Assembly: GCA_965644315.1 (NCBI GenBank)
Contig: CBFFRQ010000053.1
Location: forward strand, 434,001 to 498,000
DNA: 64,000 nucleotides
Source: Caecitellus pseudoparvulus
Lineage: Eukaryota > Bigyra: Bicosoecida
Direction of reading: 5' to 3'
The position numbers and the translations under genes are program-made. Shown here piece by piece: positions 31,125 to 42,089 of the stretch. The stretch's first letter is position 1; the number at the start of each line of letters is the position of its first letter. The notes below the pieces were generated by a model. The model was not told the origin of the DNA, did no database searches, and worked only from the letters and a program-made list of their open reading frames with translations.

Positions 31125-34100
31125 ATGGCGACGTTCAATGACCTGAATGCTGTGGCAGTGCCCTTGTGGTCGTTCCTGTCAGCCAAGGAGCTGTGGGAGG
31201 GGCCAAGGTGTGCTGCCAAAAGCACCTGCGCCAGTGTGATGCAGGTGCGAAGCGCGCCGCAGCCGCCAGAGCACTTGATGGCCCAGCACCCGTGCTCTCA
31301 CCACTTGCCACTCGCTCCCGTTACCAGGCTCTTGCGCTCAGCCCAAGTTTGGATTTCGGGGATGCCCAAGGCCTGGGCGACCGAGCTATTTGTGCTGTGC
31401 TGCTGTGAGTGCCAGGCAGCGGTCGCGTTGAAGTATCGTGCACTGCATGGGCAGAGCTGTGGGACACTGTGGTTCATTTGCCCTTGCCACAGTTCTGGGA
31501 GGCGCCTTGACAGCATCAATGTCCCGGACTACGCTGGCTTTGGCGAGTGCGCGCTGGCGTAAGTGCAGGCAGTTGCGGAATATGACTTGTCTGGTCTGTA
31601 CACGCCTTGCACACCACGCGGTCCCTGCTGCTCAGGTTGGGCCTGGGTGTGCGCGGGAGACAAGTACCTGCCCTGACCATTTGCGTGAACGGGACTCTCT
31701 TGCCTCCAGGGCTGTTCTGGAGGCGATGCTTGCCTGCTCTTTTCCGGCGCAGTGTGCGGGCACTGTCTTGTGCTCCTGCAGCAACTGCCGCAACGCAGAG
31801 CGACAGCTCGGCGGCACCGAAGCGAGAGGCAGCCGACGAAGCAGATGGGCCTGCTTGTATGGGCACGCTGTGGGCCCGCGCCTGGCTGCAGTACTTACTG
31901 TGGAAGTTCAACTTGAACGGCACCTCTGCGCAAGCCATGTCCACACGGCTCTTGGAGACACTGCTGGCCATGCGCTACGCGCACCTGTGGGTGCGCCACA
32001 ATATCCGTGCAGAGGTCGTTGAACAGGAGAGCAAGGAATCATGTAGGGGTTCGTGGGAGCGACTGCACACATCGGAGGGAGTGTGGCGAGTGCGCCGGGG
32101 TCTGCCGGCTCTGCAGCCTCACGCTTTGGAGCTCCTGGTGGTTTGCTGCGTGTACGCTGCAGCGCGCCTCTCTGGCTTCTTCCTGCACATGAAAGACTTG
32201 CTGTCTGGCATCACTGCTGCATACGCGGACCCCTCTGTCGTCGATGTTCACGCTGACTCCTCGTCGGTGCCGCACGACCTCGCGCCGCTGTGGACACGCT
32301 CCCTGCGCTGCACCTTTCAGCACTATCGGTTGCTGCCCAGCGAGGGCACTGCGCCGACGCGGCGCCAAGTGCCACAGGGGCCAGACATCTTCGGTGACGA
32401 GGCTGGGCGGGCCGCAGCGGAGGAGGCAGAGGTGGTACCTCCTCTGCTGGCCCGCCCCCCGCGTTTTGCACACCCCTTCCAACAATTGCAGTGGCCGACC
32501 GCAGAGGGTCGCCCAGGACCAGCGCCGCCCTTGACGTCTTTGCTTCTGACTGCTGCCAGATCCTGGCGCCGCTTTTGCGCGTCAGGTGTGCAGCTGACGT
32601 GGGAATTTGCCCACCCAGCTCTGCTCAAGGACGTCATCCCGCCGCCCATGCCCTTGCAGCCAGGGCTGTCCACCATCTCAAGCCACAGCGCCCCCGAATC
32701 AGACTCTGACACCACCGATCGCACCAGCCCGGATGCACTCTTGCGACGACACGTCATGGGGGGAGCAGCTCTTGGTCGGCAGGGCACTGCCAACTCAGCA
32801 GCGTCAGGGTTCAGCCACGCCCGGCGCAGCAGCTCAACGAGCACTATGTCCCTGTCGCACCTGGGTGGTAGCTTTCGCTCAGGGGCAGCGTTCCCAGTTC
32901 CTGCTGAAGCCTTCGCCATGATGGCAGGGGATCCAGAGGAAGCCGCGAGCCTGCCGGAAGCCCCCCCACCTGCCCTGCTGCACAGATCCAGCAGCCCTTC
33001 CACTTCTGCTTGGCCTGGGGCGCTGCGACCGTCTGGTACTCTCCTCGCATGGCCCACCTCTGAGCTGGCAGCAACGTTCCGCGAGAGAGGCAACGTTGAA
33101 CAGCAGCAGCAACGGCATGAGGTGCATGAGGTGCAGGGGGCGGTGGATGCCTTGCCGCCCACTCCTGCTGGGGCTGAGCGCCTGCTGAGCCCCGGCACGC
33201 AGGTCGAAGTTGCGACTGCAAGTCACACACAGCCCGCCCTGGCGTCTCCCGCCCCCATTCTCCTGGGGGGTGAAGGCCCCTTGCCCCCTGCGCGCACGCG
33301 CCGCCAGCAGCCCCCCCCTCCGCCGCCCCCGCCAGCGAGGGAATCCCTGTCCATTGTATCCCAAGGCCCATCCCTCAGCAACCACACCGTCATGGAAGGC
33401 GGCAGTGGGGTGGACGGGGCCTCAGTAGGTGTCCCAGGCATGTCAGCAAGCCTGACGACTGAGTTGGAGGAGCTGTCACAGCGCTTCAGCAACCGCCTTG
33501 CGCCGCGCCCAGAGAGCAGCACCCACGAAACAGACACACCTCGGAACCTGAGAAGGACGCCACGTGCCGGGACAGCTCAGGGTATTGGTCATGCCGTGCG
33601 CCGGTCCTCCCTCGCCAGCGAGAGTGAGGGTGAAGGAGATGGCGGCAGCGGCGAGGACGTGGAGCCTACCGTGCCTCGAACTCAAGGGACTCTCCGCCGC
33701 ACACTGTACCCAGAAGCCCACCACCCCACCCTGCCAGATGCTGGGACTGGATTCCTCGTCGGCCGCACGCCCTCGTTCAACCGTCGGAGTAAGGACGCTG
33801 CTGCCTTGCTTGACATGCCGACCCCCCTCCGTTTCTCGCTCAGCACCAGCACGGAGAGCTGGAACCAGCAGCGGGCCCAGCGCCCTGAGGACGCGCCGCC
33901 TCCAGGAAGCCCCCTCGCCTTGTCCAGTGTGCCATCGCAAGAAGACCAGCCGCAGTTGGCTGCTCCAGTGCTGGTGCAGGACGGGCGCCTGCTGGTCCCC
34001 ACCCAGGACGGAGGCTTCCTCCCCATGCCACGAGGCTTGCCTGTGGACGCACTGCTGCTGCCGGCATGTGCGGAGGCGACACCAAGCGAGAGCGAGTCGT

Positions 34101-35587
34101 GGTACGAGACGGACGCAAGCGGGGCCGTCCTGCCACACACTGTGGACCTATACGGTGCGCTGGCGGCAGGCTTGGGCCTGCACCCGCCCCCCTCCCCACC
34201 CCTTGACGCCGAAGGGCTGCCCTCGGCAGTGCCCTTGCCGAGTGCAGACAGCAGCTCGACAGCCTGCCCTGAAGGCAGCCTGGCTGCCCTTGCTTCCCCT
34301 GGCCAAGTTCCGCGGACGGGGGGCACGCTGCAGTCTCCAAGCCCTGCCAGTCGCCCCCGCACAAAGCAGCAAGGCCTGAGCAAGCCTCGTCAATTGACTC
34401 GACGGTCTGCGTCCCTCCCCACGCTGCAGTCCAAGCCGGCTGTGGCGGTGCTTGGGGGCGTGCCCGTCCCAGGCACTCCACGAGGTGACCCCCCTCTGCC
34501 GAGGGAGCCTCCCGGGCGGACCTCGTATGGCGGACACGCCTGGAACTTGGTGATGACTGCAGCGGCAGGAGAGCACCACAGTGATCCTGATCACAGCGCT
34601 TCCCCAGTGTGTATCCCTCGCGCGCCACCGCGCCTACTGGCGGCGACTCCCTCTCCAGGTCGCCCGCCTCTGCCCTTGCCTGCCCGTGCGAGCCTGGGCA
34701 CAGGACACACCTACAACCTGGCCACAATTCCAGGCTTAACGGACGAGTTTGAGGCTGCCCCAGAAGGTGATGAGGGTGTCACGCGCAGCGCCTCTCAGGG
34801 CAGCAGCGACGGTGTGCAGCAATCTGTGCCCCCGCCCGCTGCCCGGGCAGACTTGAGGCTTGTCACGGGCGGACGGGGGCAGCACAGCTCGTCAGCCAGG
34901 GCTGAGTCCGACGCCAGCGTCTTACCCACTTCAACACCAGGGCTTGCTGACGAAGAAGAGTCAGACGTGGGCTTCCAGCCCCCTCGCCACCGTCTCACGC
35001 GCCAGGAGGGTGTGGAAGACAGCACCCCAGACCAGCCGCCAGGGTGGCTTGACGACGCGGGGGAGGACGTACCCCCACCCCCGCCACCAACTCTTCGCGG
35101 CATCACTGCACCCCCTGCGCTCACCCGCCAAGCCCCAATGGGCACCGGTATCTCCCAGCCAGACGCTGACATCCTCGCAGCATCCCCTTCCAATGGGGCG
35201 CTTCCGTACAGCGACCCCGCTGACCTGCCCACGGCTCCTGCCATGCTAGAGCCTTCTGAGCCCTCAGAAGGCAATTGGTCTGTCGGGAGCCTGGATCTCC
35301 TCGGTGGGGGCCTGCGTGGGGGCTTGGCGTCGGCATCGCCTCCGACAACCGCGCAGGACAGCCAAGCTGGCGTCCCACCCCCACCACCCCTGCTACTGAC
35401 TGGCGCAGACGTCTCACCTGCGCCACCTGCACGGCCTTCTGCAGCAGGCGCGGGAACAAGTCCACGGCTTGCCCAGGGCCCATCAACTCCAGACCTGCAC
35501 GGCAGTGTAGCGGACTACTACCGAACGGTCTTTGTGCCGCATGTGTCCCAGCTGCTCGCTTGGCTGGAGTCATTTGCGCGGCCATGA
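31125..35587 (+). CDS. retinoblastoma-type B-pocket protein with LRR-like 5' exons and long insert
   Basis: Proposed exons are 31125-31244, 31328-31404, 31493-31558 and 31636-35587 (1,404 residues). The three GT-AG introns are 83, 88 and 77 bp with donors GTGCGA, GTGAGT and GTAAGT, and frame is kept throughout. The 5' exons read like an F-box-like helix (SFLSAKELWEG) plus leucine-rich repeats (SLDFGDAQGLGDRAI...). Around 32117-32220, CCVYAAARLSGFFLHMKDLL lines up residue for residue with the B-pocket cyclin helix of Rb proteins. The last residues, ADYYRTVFVPHVSQLLAW, match the Rb segment FYNxVFVPxVKxLL. Between them lie ~1,100 Ser/Pro-rich residues, where p107/p130 have a short insert. No A-pocket is recognised. 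In Rb proteins the pocket binds E2F and LxCxE partners in cell-cycle control; that role is only inferred here. A 102-bp in-frame intron at 32015-32116 is possible. Confidence 0.6.
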
Positions 35588-36188
35588 TGGCACTCTGCAG
35601 TCAGCAGCAATTCATTTGCTTTGTCAAGCTGTGCCCGCTCAACCTTGGGCAGCATTGTCGAGAGCGGTGCCGCCTTTCCCCTGCACCGACACAGGTGGCG
35701 TTGCTGGCGGCCCCGACTGGCTTGGCTGGCTGCGGCACGGACGTTGCGTGGCGGCTTCAACGCAGCCTGCCCGCCCTGGCACCCGGGAGCTGTACATTGC
35801 CACCGAGTACGTGCAAGTGTCCGTGCAAGGGCAGCGCACCCCACGCACACCTGGCTTGTTTGCTGTCGTGCCAGCGCTTTGCTGCACTGCACTTCCAGCA
35901 TCGAGCGCGGCGCCACGCTCGCACGCGTCGCTGGGGCCGGCTGCTGCGCCGGTGGTACGTCGCTCAGTACCAGATGTACATAGATGTGCCTGCATTGGCT
36001 TTCAGGCTCCGCAGCACTGTGTCAGCGCGTGTCGGGCAGCCTTCAGGCTCACTGCTGCTGAGCATGGCGGCCGCCTGCACAGTGGGCCGTGCTGTGGCCG
36101 CGAAGGCTTCACAGATGTGCTGCATGTCACACCCCACGCCCATGTGCTCCTCAGGTTCTTGGCGTGACTGGCAGCGCTCGGCTTTGCC
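35588..36188 (+). other. intergenic interval before the TRPP gene
   Basis: These 601 bases lie between two plus-strand genes. Frames cross it, for example an Arg-rich stretch near 35900-35990, but none shows a conserved motif or a splice path into either neighbour that I can support. It presumably holds the 3' UTR of the Rb-like gene and the TRPP promoter. Confidence 0.45.
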
Positions 36189-39100
36189 ATGTCCTCGCGC
36201 GGCGTCAAGGCTTGGCGCCGCAGTCAGGATGCAAGCGGGCACGTAACGTACACCAACACGAGTACGTGGCAGCGCACGCTCTCACACGAGAAGCCGCGCC
36301 AGATAGCAGTGTCTGTGCTTCATTGGCCTGGCCTGGTCGCCCGCTCGAGGTCCATGCGTTCAGGGCTGTAGGACACTGCAGCAGCTCGTCGGCCTGGCAG
36401 GCCGCAGCGACACTTCTCTGCTTTCACTGCCACTTTCCGTGCGCCCTGCACAGGCACCGGCGAGACCACTTCGGCGCGCCCAGCTGATTACTCATCAGAC
36501 GAGGAAAATCCTGGTGGTGCAGTGCTCACGAACCCTCTGCACTCTTCAGGCTCTGCGCGGGATGTGGCGGCAAGCGCAGTTGCGGATGGGGAGGATGACG
36601 AGGATTTCCGCGCTCTCATGGCCCGGACACAGCCGGGTGACACGTGGGAGATGGTGCGAGACGACACCTATGGGGAGTTCTACTTCTTTAATGCCCGCAT
36701 GCGCGAAAGCACTTGGATTCGGCCCACCGTGGGCAAGGTGCTGGACAAGCGCACCTCCCGCAAGAGTCAAGTCGTGCGCCCCCGCAACTTGTCCGGGAGC
36801 CCTGGCTCCATGTCCACCCGCAAGGTCGGTGGCGGGCTTGCCCCTCTTGCTGAAGAGCAGCCTGCCGCTGCAAGTAGCGCGGGGAAGCGAGTGCCCGCCG
36901 CTGCCTCAGACGCCAAGCGGGGTCCAGTGCCTGGCAAGGGCGCTGCCGCGCAGAAGGGGGCAGGTGCGCTTCCCCATGGCGTGTCTGGTGCTACCTCCGC
37001 CAAGTTCCTTGCAGTCATGATGCAGGCTGCGTGTAAGGATGCAAAGACGGAGGAGGAACGGCTGGCCAAAGCTGCGGGGGTCATGAAGAACTTTGCGGTG
37101 GGCAAGCGCCTGATCAAGTGGGCACGCAACGCTAAGAAGCGGCGCAACGAGATCCAGACTAATTTTGAGCTGACCAGCGAAGAGGACAGTATGAATGGCG
37201 CCTTGCCTGTCCGGGAGATGGTGCAAGTCATGTACTCCATCCGCCGTGATCGCACGGTGGTGGATGCCGTCATCTTTACCGTGTACACGCTCGTGTTCGT
37301 CGCCATCATTGGGCAGCTGTACAACGTAAACATGGCCAACAACACCAATGCTGCGATCATGGACTTGTTCCTCGACGAGGAGTTCCCGGGTGCACAGTAC
37401 AAGAAGAACTTCTTCGAAATCATGACCATGGGGGAATTCTGGACGTGGCTGCGGGGGCCTGTCGCGGGCGGCTTGTACCCTGATGAGTGGTACAATGGCG
37501 ACGCGTATACAGAGTCGGAGGAAGGCTACATCTTGAATTACCTACGCTTGGTGGGCGGGGTGCAGCTGCGTCAAGCCCGGGTGTCGGATTCCTCCTGCAC
37601 CGAGCGGCGGTACGTGGACAGCGTCCTGCCTGATCCAACGACGGGGGAGAAGCTGCCGCGGTTTGACACGAAAGATGAAACGTGCTACGCTGAATTTTCC
37701 ATCGCCCGCCAGGACACCAGTCCATTCGGCCCCAACGGTACCGCAAAGTATTTCTGGAGCGACGGGTGGCATTCCCTGGATGGGCTGTACGGGTGGGGGC
37801 CGAGCTATGGCGACGGCGGGTACGTTGTTGAACTGCCCGTGAACCGCACAGCAGCCTTGGCGAAAATTGAGGAGCTCTACGAAGACCGCTGGGTGGATGC
37901 TGGCACTCGGAGTGTGATGGTCATGTTCAACGTGTACAACACCAACACGCGCATGCTGACCGTCGTGCGGCTGCTGGTCGAGTTCTTCCACTCTTCGTTC
38001 GTCGTGAAGTCATTCAAGTTTTTCTCCCTGCAAATGATCATTTACGAGAGTGTAACGGACAATTTCCGCGCTGTGGGGGAGGTCATCTTCTTCTTGATGT
38101 ACTTGTACTACATCCAACGCACACTGCGTGAATTCGTAGCATGGAACCCAATTTGGGCGTACCCCTTCCACTTCCGCCATGCCTTCGAGATCACGCGGTT
38201 GGTGCTGACGACGACGCTGTTCGTGAACTACTTCACTTTTGTGGCATCCCCCGTGAGGAACACCTTCACAGTGAACGCGACAGGCTTCTCAGACATGTAC
38301 GACTTCGCAGAGGCGTACATCAACACGTTCACGCTGGCAGGCGTCATCGGTGTGCTGCACGCGCTGAAGTTCTTCGAGTACCTTGCGCTGAACAAGCGCA
38401 TGAACACCTTGTGGATCACCCTCGGCCGCGCTGGCAGCGACCTCATGGCCTTCGTTGTGGGGCTGCTGGTGATTGTGACGGGGTTCGCCTTCATGGGCAT
38501 GCTTATTTACGGCTTCATCCTCCCTGACTTCCACAACTTTGCCTCTTCGTTCTCCACCCTCCTTAGGTTCCCTCTGGGTGACTTTGACTACCGCTCGTTG
38601 ATCCAGTCGCGCCCAGCCGTCACAGCGGTGTTCTTCACTTTGTATGTGGCCGTCGTGTTCTTGGTGTGCATGAACATGATCATTGCCATCATCACCAAGT
38701 ATTACGAAGAAGTGCAGACCCAACTGGACACCACCGACAAGTGGAAGCTGTCAGTGCTCACTTTCGAGGCGTACGCTTTCATGCGCCTGAATGCCAAGGC
38801 GACGGCCTGCTGCAGACCTTGCAACAACGCCTCGCGACGCCGCCGGGCCCTGAAAAAGTTGACTGCCGAGCACAGCGCAAGCAGCGCTTCCCCTGCTGCG
38901 GCTGCACGGGACCCCTCCAAGTCTGTGCACGTGCAAGTGGACAACCCCATCGCCCGTGGAAAGGCCCCCGATCAGGGCAAAGGTGCCGGGGGTGCCGCTG
39001 ATGACACGATTAGCGTCAAGCGCAGGGTGTCGTTTGCGTCCATGGCTGAGCTTGAGAAAGCGCTCCGCAGAGAAGAGGAGAGCGATGCCCGGCAGCACAG

Positions 39101-40070
39101 CACGTGGAAGGCGGAGTCGCGTTTCACAGCTGCCATGGCGGCCGTCATGCACACCGCCAAGAAGGAGCGCTCCCTGGACCTGTACGCGTACTTAGACAAG
39201 CTTATGGAAGCCTCTGCCAGCGACCACATGTACATTGCCGTTCGCGAGCTGCGGTACCTGGTGCTCAAGAAGCCCGCCAGCACAAAGCCTGTGAAAGACG
39301 TAGTGCTGCAGCTGTACACTGCCTACAGGAAGTGGAAGCATGTCACCATCGTGGGGGATGCCATCCGCCACATGCCAACGGAGGCATTCACCCTCACCAA
39401 CGAGTCTCTGCGGCGGTACCATGTCGTCAAGGTGAACACCAAGAATGCTGTGAAGCACGACCGCATCATGGTCATTGACCCTGCTAACTGCACCCTCTTG
39501 AACTTCGACCGGTCCATGCGACTGAAGAAGAAGTTGCCCTTGATCCAGCTGCTGCAGATTGAGACGATGGTGGCGGACCCGCTGCGGGTGAACTTGATCT
39601 TCTCCTCGGAAGGCAGTCGGGGCGCTGTGGCCCGGGACGAGGTCATGGACCGGCTGCTGGAGGTCACGTACGGCCTGTACTTCAACAATGAGAAGGACCG
39701 CGACGCAATGATCCGGGACATTCTCGGGGCACAAGGCAACTTTGACCGGGTACTGGACTACTCCGTGGGGCGCGGCAGCAGCGGCAAGAGCAAAGTGCTC
39801 AAGCGCCGCAACAGCATCATTACCAAGCTTCACAGGCACAAGGCCACCCAGAAATACGAGCAGCTCCTCAAAACAGGCCAACTTGGCGGTGGCGCAGCTG
39901 TCGCAGGGGGGCCTGGAAAGGGCAAAGGCAAGGGCTCTGACTTGCGCAGTGTGCTGCGGGGGGCCGTGGACGAGTCGCTCTCAGCCATGTTCCTGGCCGT
40001 CACCAAGCAAAGCGTCACCCTGCGCAACCTGCAGGCACAGATGGACGACATCCAGAGAAAGCTTCGCTGA
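36189..40070 (+). CDS. PKD2: polycystin-2-like TRPP channel with tandem N-terminal WW domains
   Basis: The long frame has no ATG at its 5' end. Exon 1 at 36189-36261 joins 36454-40070 over a 192-bp intron (GTACGT...TGCACAG), giving 1,229 residues. The junction completes a WW domain, DASGHVTYTNT plus STGETTSARP: Trp9 and Pro34 are in place, but the second Trp is Ser31. A full WW (Trp89, Trp112, Pro115) follows. S1 is near residues 290-316, then a ~230-residue extracellular polycystin domain with Cys and N-glycosylation sites. S2-S6 end with a pore of FSTLLRFPLGDFDY and S6 LYVAVVFLVCMNMIIAII, matching PKD2. The cytosolic tail is basic with helical stretches (AELEKALRREEE). Polycystin-2 proteins are calcium-permeable cation channels of cilia and endomembranes. 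Confidence 0.92.
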
Positions 40071-40298
40071 ACTCGCGGTCTGACCTGCTTGTGCGTGTGG
40101 TGAGTGTTCCAGGTAGTGCTGCTGTGCGTGTGGCCAGGGCGGTGCCAAGGTTGTATGTTGTGCGTGGCCTGCCTCTCTCTGTTCAATACAACAAGCTGTT
40201 TCCACCTTCAGACGCGTGTGCATTCATCCAGGGTGCGGCACACGCACTGCGAAAGAGTGACATTACTTGAACAGGGCACGGAGCTGGGGGGGCTGGCC

Positions 40299-41843
40299 TC
40301 ACCCCAGACTGAGGCTGTTGGGGGTGTACGGCGTGCCACGGGAGTGGTCTTCTGCCAGCACGGTGCGGAAGACATCCACGACAGCGGTGTTACCACTGAC
40401 AAGCAAGTTGAAGTCCCGGTTCGTGTCCTGCCAGTAGGAGGAGGAGTAGGGAGGGAAGGTGCCGTCTGGCGCGACAACGGCTGGGTAGTCAGTGGGGGAC
40501 CAGTTCCCCGTGGACAAGCCCAAGCGAACGCCATCCACAATCCAGAACTTCTGGTGCGAGTAGGAATAATAAGAGGGTGCCAGCTGCACAGCGATGCCCT
40601 TGGGCAGGAGGGTGTTGTAGCAGGCGTGCGCTTTGTCCAGGTCATCGTGGGAGACAATGGTGGGGGACACTGTGAGCGTCACATTCACACCTGACGCAGA
40701 CAGCTTCTGCAGCAAGGTGCAGAGAGTTGGGTCAGTGACTTGGTAAATGAAGAGCTCAAAGGAGGAGCGGGCGCTCTGCACGTCTGCCAGGAGAGAGTCC
40801 TGCGCCTTGTCGGGAGAGGCGAAGACAGTCACTGTCGAATCGCCAGGGATGACCTTGGGTGCCGCCGTCTTGTACGCGTTGGGAAAAGGGTGGGGCGTCG
40901 GCATCACGACCGGGTAAGGCTCCTTTGAAGTGATGGTGCGCCACTCATCGTAGGGGTATGTCTGGTTCACCACATAAGGAGTGCCCTGGATGAAGTCGGC
41001 GTCGAAGGTGGCTGTCATCATGTCCATGAGCGGAGCGGCCGCCTTGCCGGACATGATCAGGCCCGCCTCGCGATTCAGGTTGAAGGAGGTGAAGGAGAAA
41101 TTCACGCTGGACACCGCCGTGGTGTTGCCGTTGACGTGGATGTACTTGGCGTGCATGAACGTCGTGGAGGTGTAGTACCGAATCTCGATGCCGTTGAGGG
41201 CCAAGTAGTCCAGCGGCGCAATGTACCCTTCACATGTCGGCGTGCCGTAGTCATTGGTCAAAAGGCGCACTTTCACAGCCTTGCCGTGCACGGCATTCAG
41301 CAGGGCAGGAAAGACAGGGAAGGTCTCCTCCGCTGCCTTGTACGGCTTACAGCCTGTGCACTGCCCATACATGTCATCGTCCACTCGGTGAGTGCACTCA
41401 GTCCAGGAGTCAAATCCTGGTGTCGCAATGTCCAGTGTGCTGTACGGCGTCGCCGACTCGATCAAGTCAATGTACGTCTGCGGGAGCACCAAGCGCGCTG
41501 GGGGTGCAGCGGCACTGCACTTCACTTCAAAATCCGCGGCGAGCCAGCTACGGCAGCCATGTGGGACAGCTGGGACGAACCTGGATGCTCCAGCCAGGAG
41601 AAAAGAAAGGCGTCAGGTTCAGCTCCCCTGATGCCGTCACGGGGAAGTGGCTGGGCTTGTACGGCCTGCAGAGACAGGAACGCAGATCGCACCGCGTGAA
41701 ACGCCATGTTACATGCCTGCCTGCGACGGGACACCTCGTCCAACGCACTCGCTCTGGTGGTCAAAGGGAGGATCAGAGTTATAAGCGTGAGCTGCAGTGA
41801 CCAGGGCCACGCCCACTGCGAGTGCAAAGCTGATGCTACGCAT
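40299..41843 (-). CDS. secreted phospholipase-D-family protein, two HKD motifs
   Basis: Exon 1 (41713-41843) encodes a signal peptide, MRSISFALAVGVALVTAAHA, then YNSDPPFDHQSEC. A 132-bp intron (GTAACA to a TTTCTTTTCTCC tract and CCAG) joins it to 40299-41580, giving 470 residues. Without exon 1 the main frame has no ATG. The first HKD site is HAKYIHVN at residues 187-194, with Asn in place of the final Asp. The second is HQKFWIVD at 386-393 and is complete, followed by STGNWSPTDY. One altered HKD is also seen in PLD3/PLD4 relatives, which are lysosomal nucleases rather than lipases. Several NxT/NxS sites fit a secretory or lumenal protein. Substrate cannot be told from sequence. Confidence 0.83.
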
Positions 41844-42089
41844 GGTGTGCAGAATGCACGCTGCCGCGGTGTCGCGCCGGCTGGTGGTGGTAACTCTTGC
41901 TGGCACGTGCGTCTTGCACACGCGGAGGTCATTCCAGCGGCAAAGACACAGTGAGGGGGTTTCAGCAGTGGGGGATGTGGATTTAGATTGCTTGCTTCCA
42001 CTGTGCGCCCCTGCCATGGGGGCCGAGGGAGAACATTCCTCGGCCGCGTCTCCCGCAGCGTGCTTGCCAGCCGCTCGCTCGCCGCGCTC

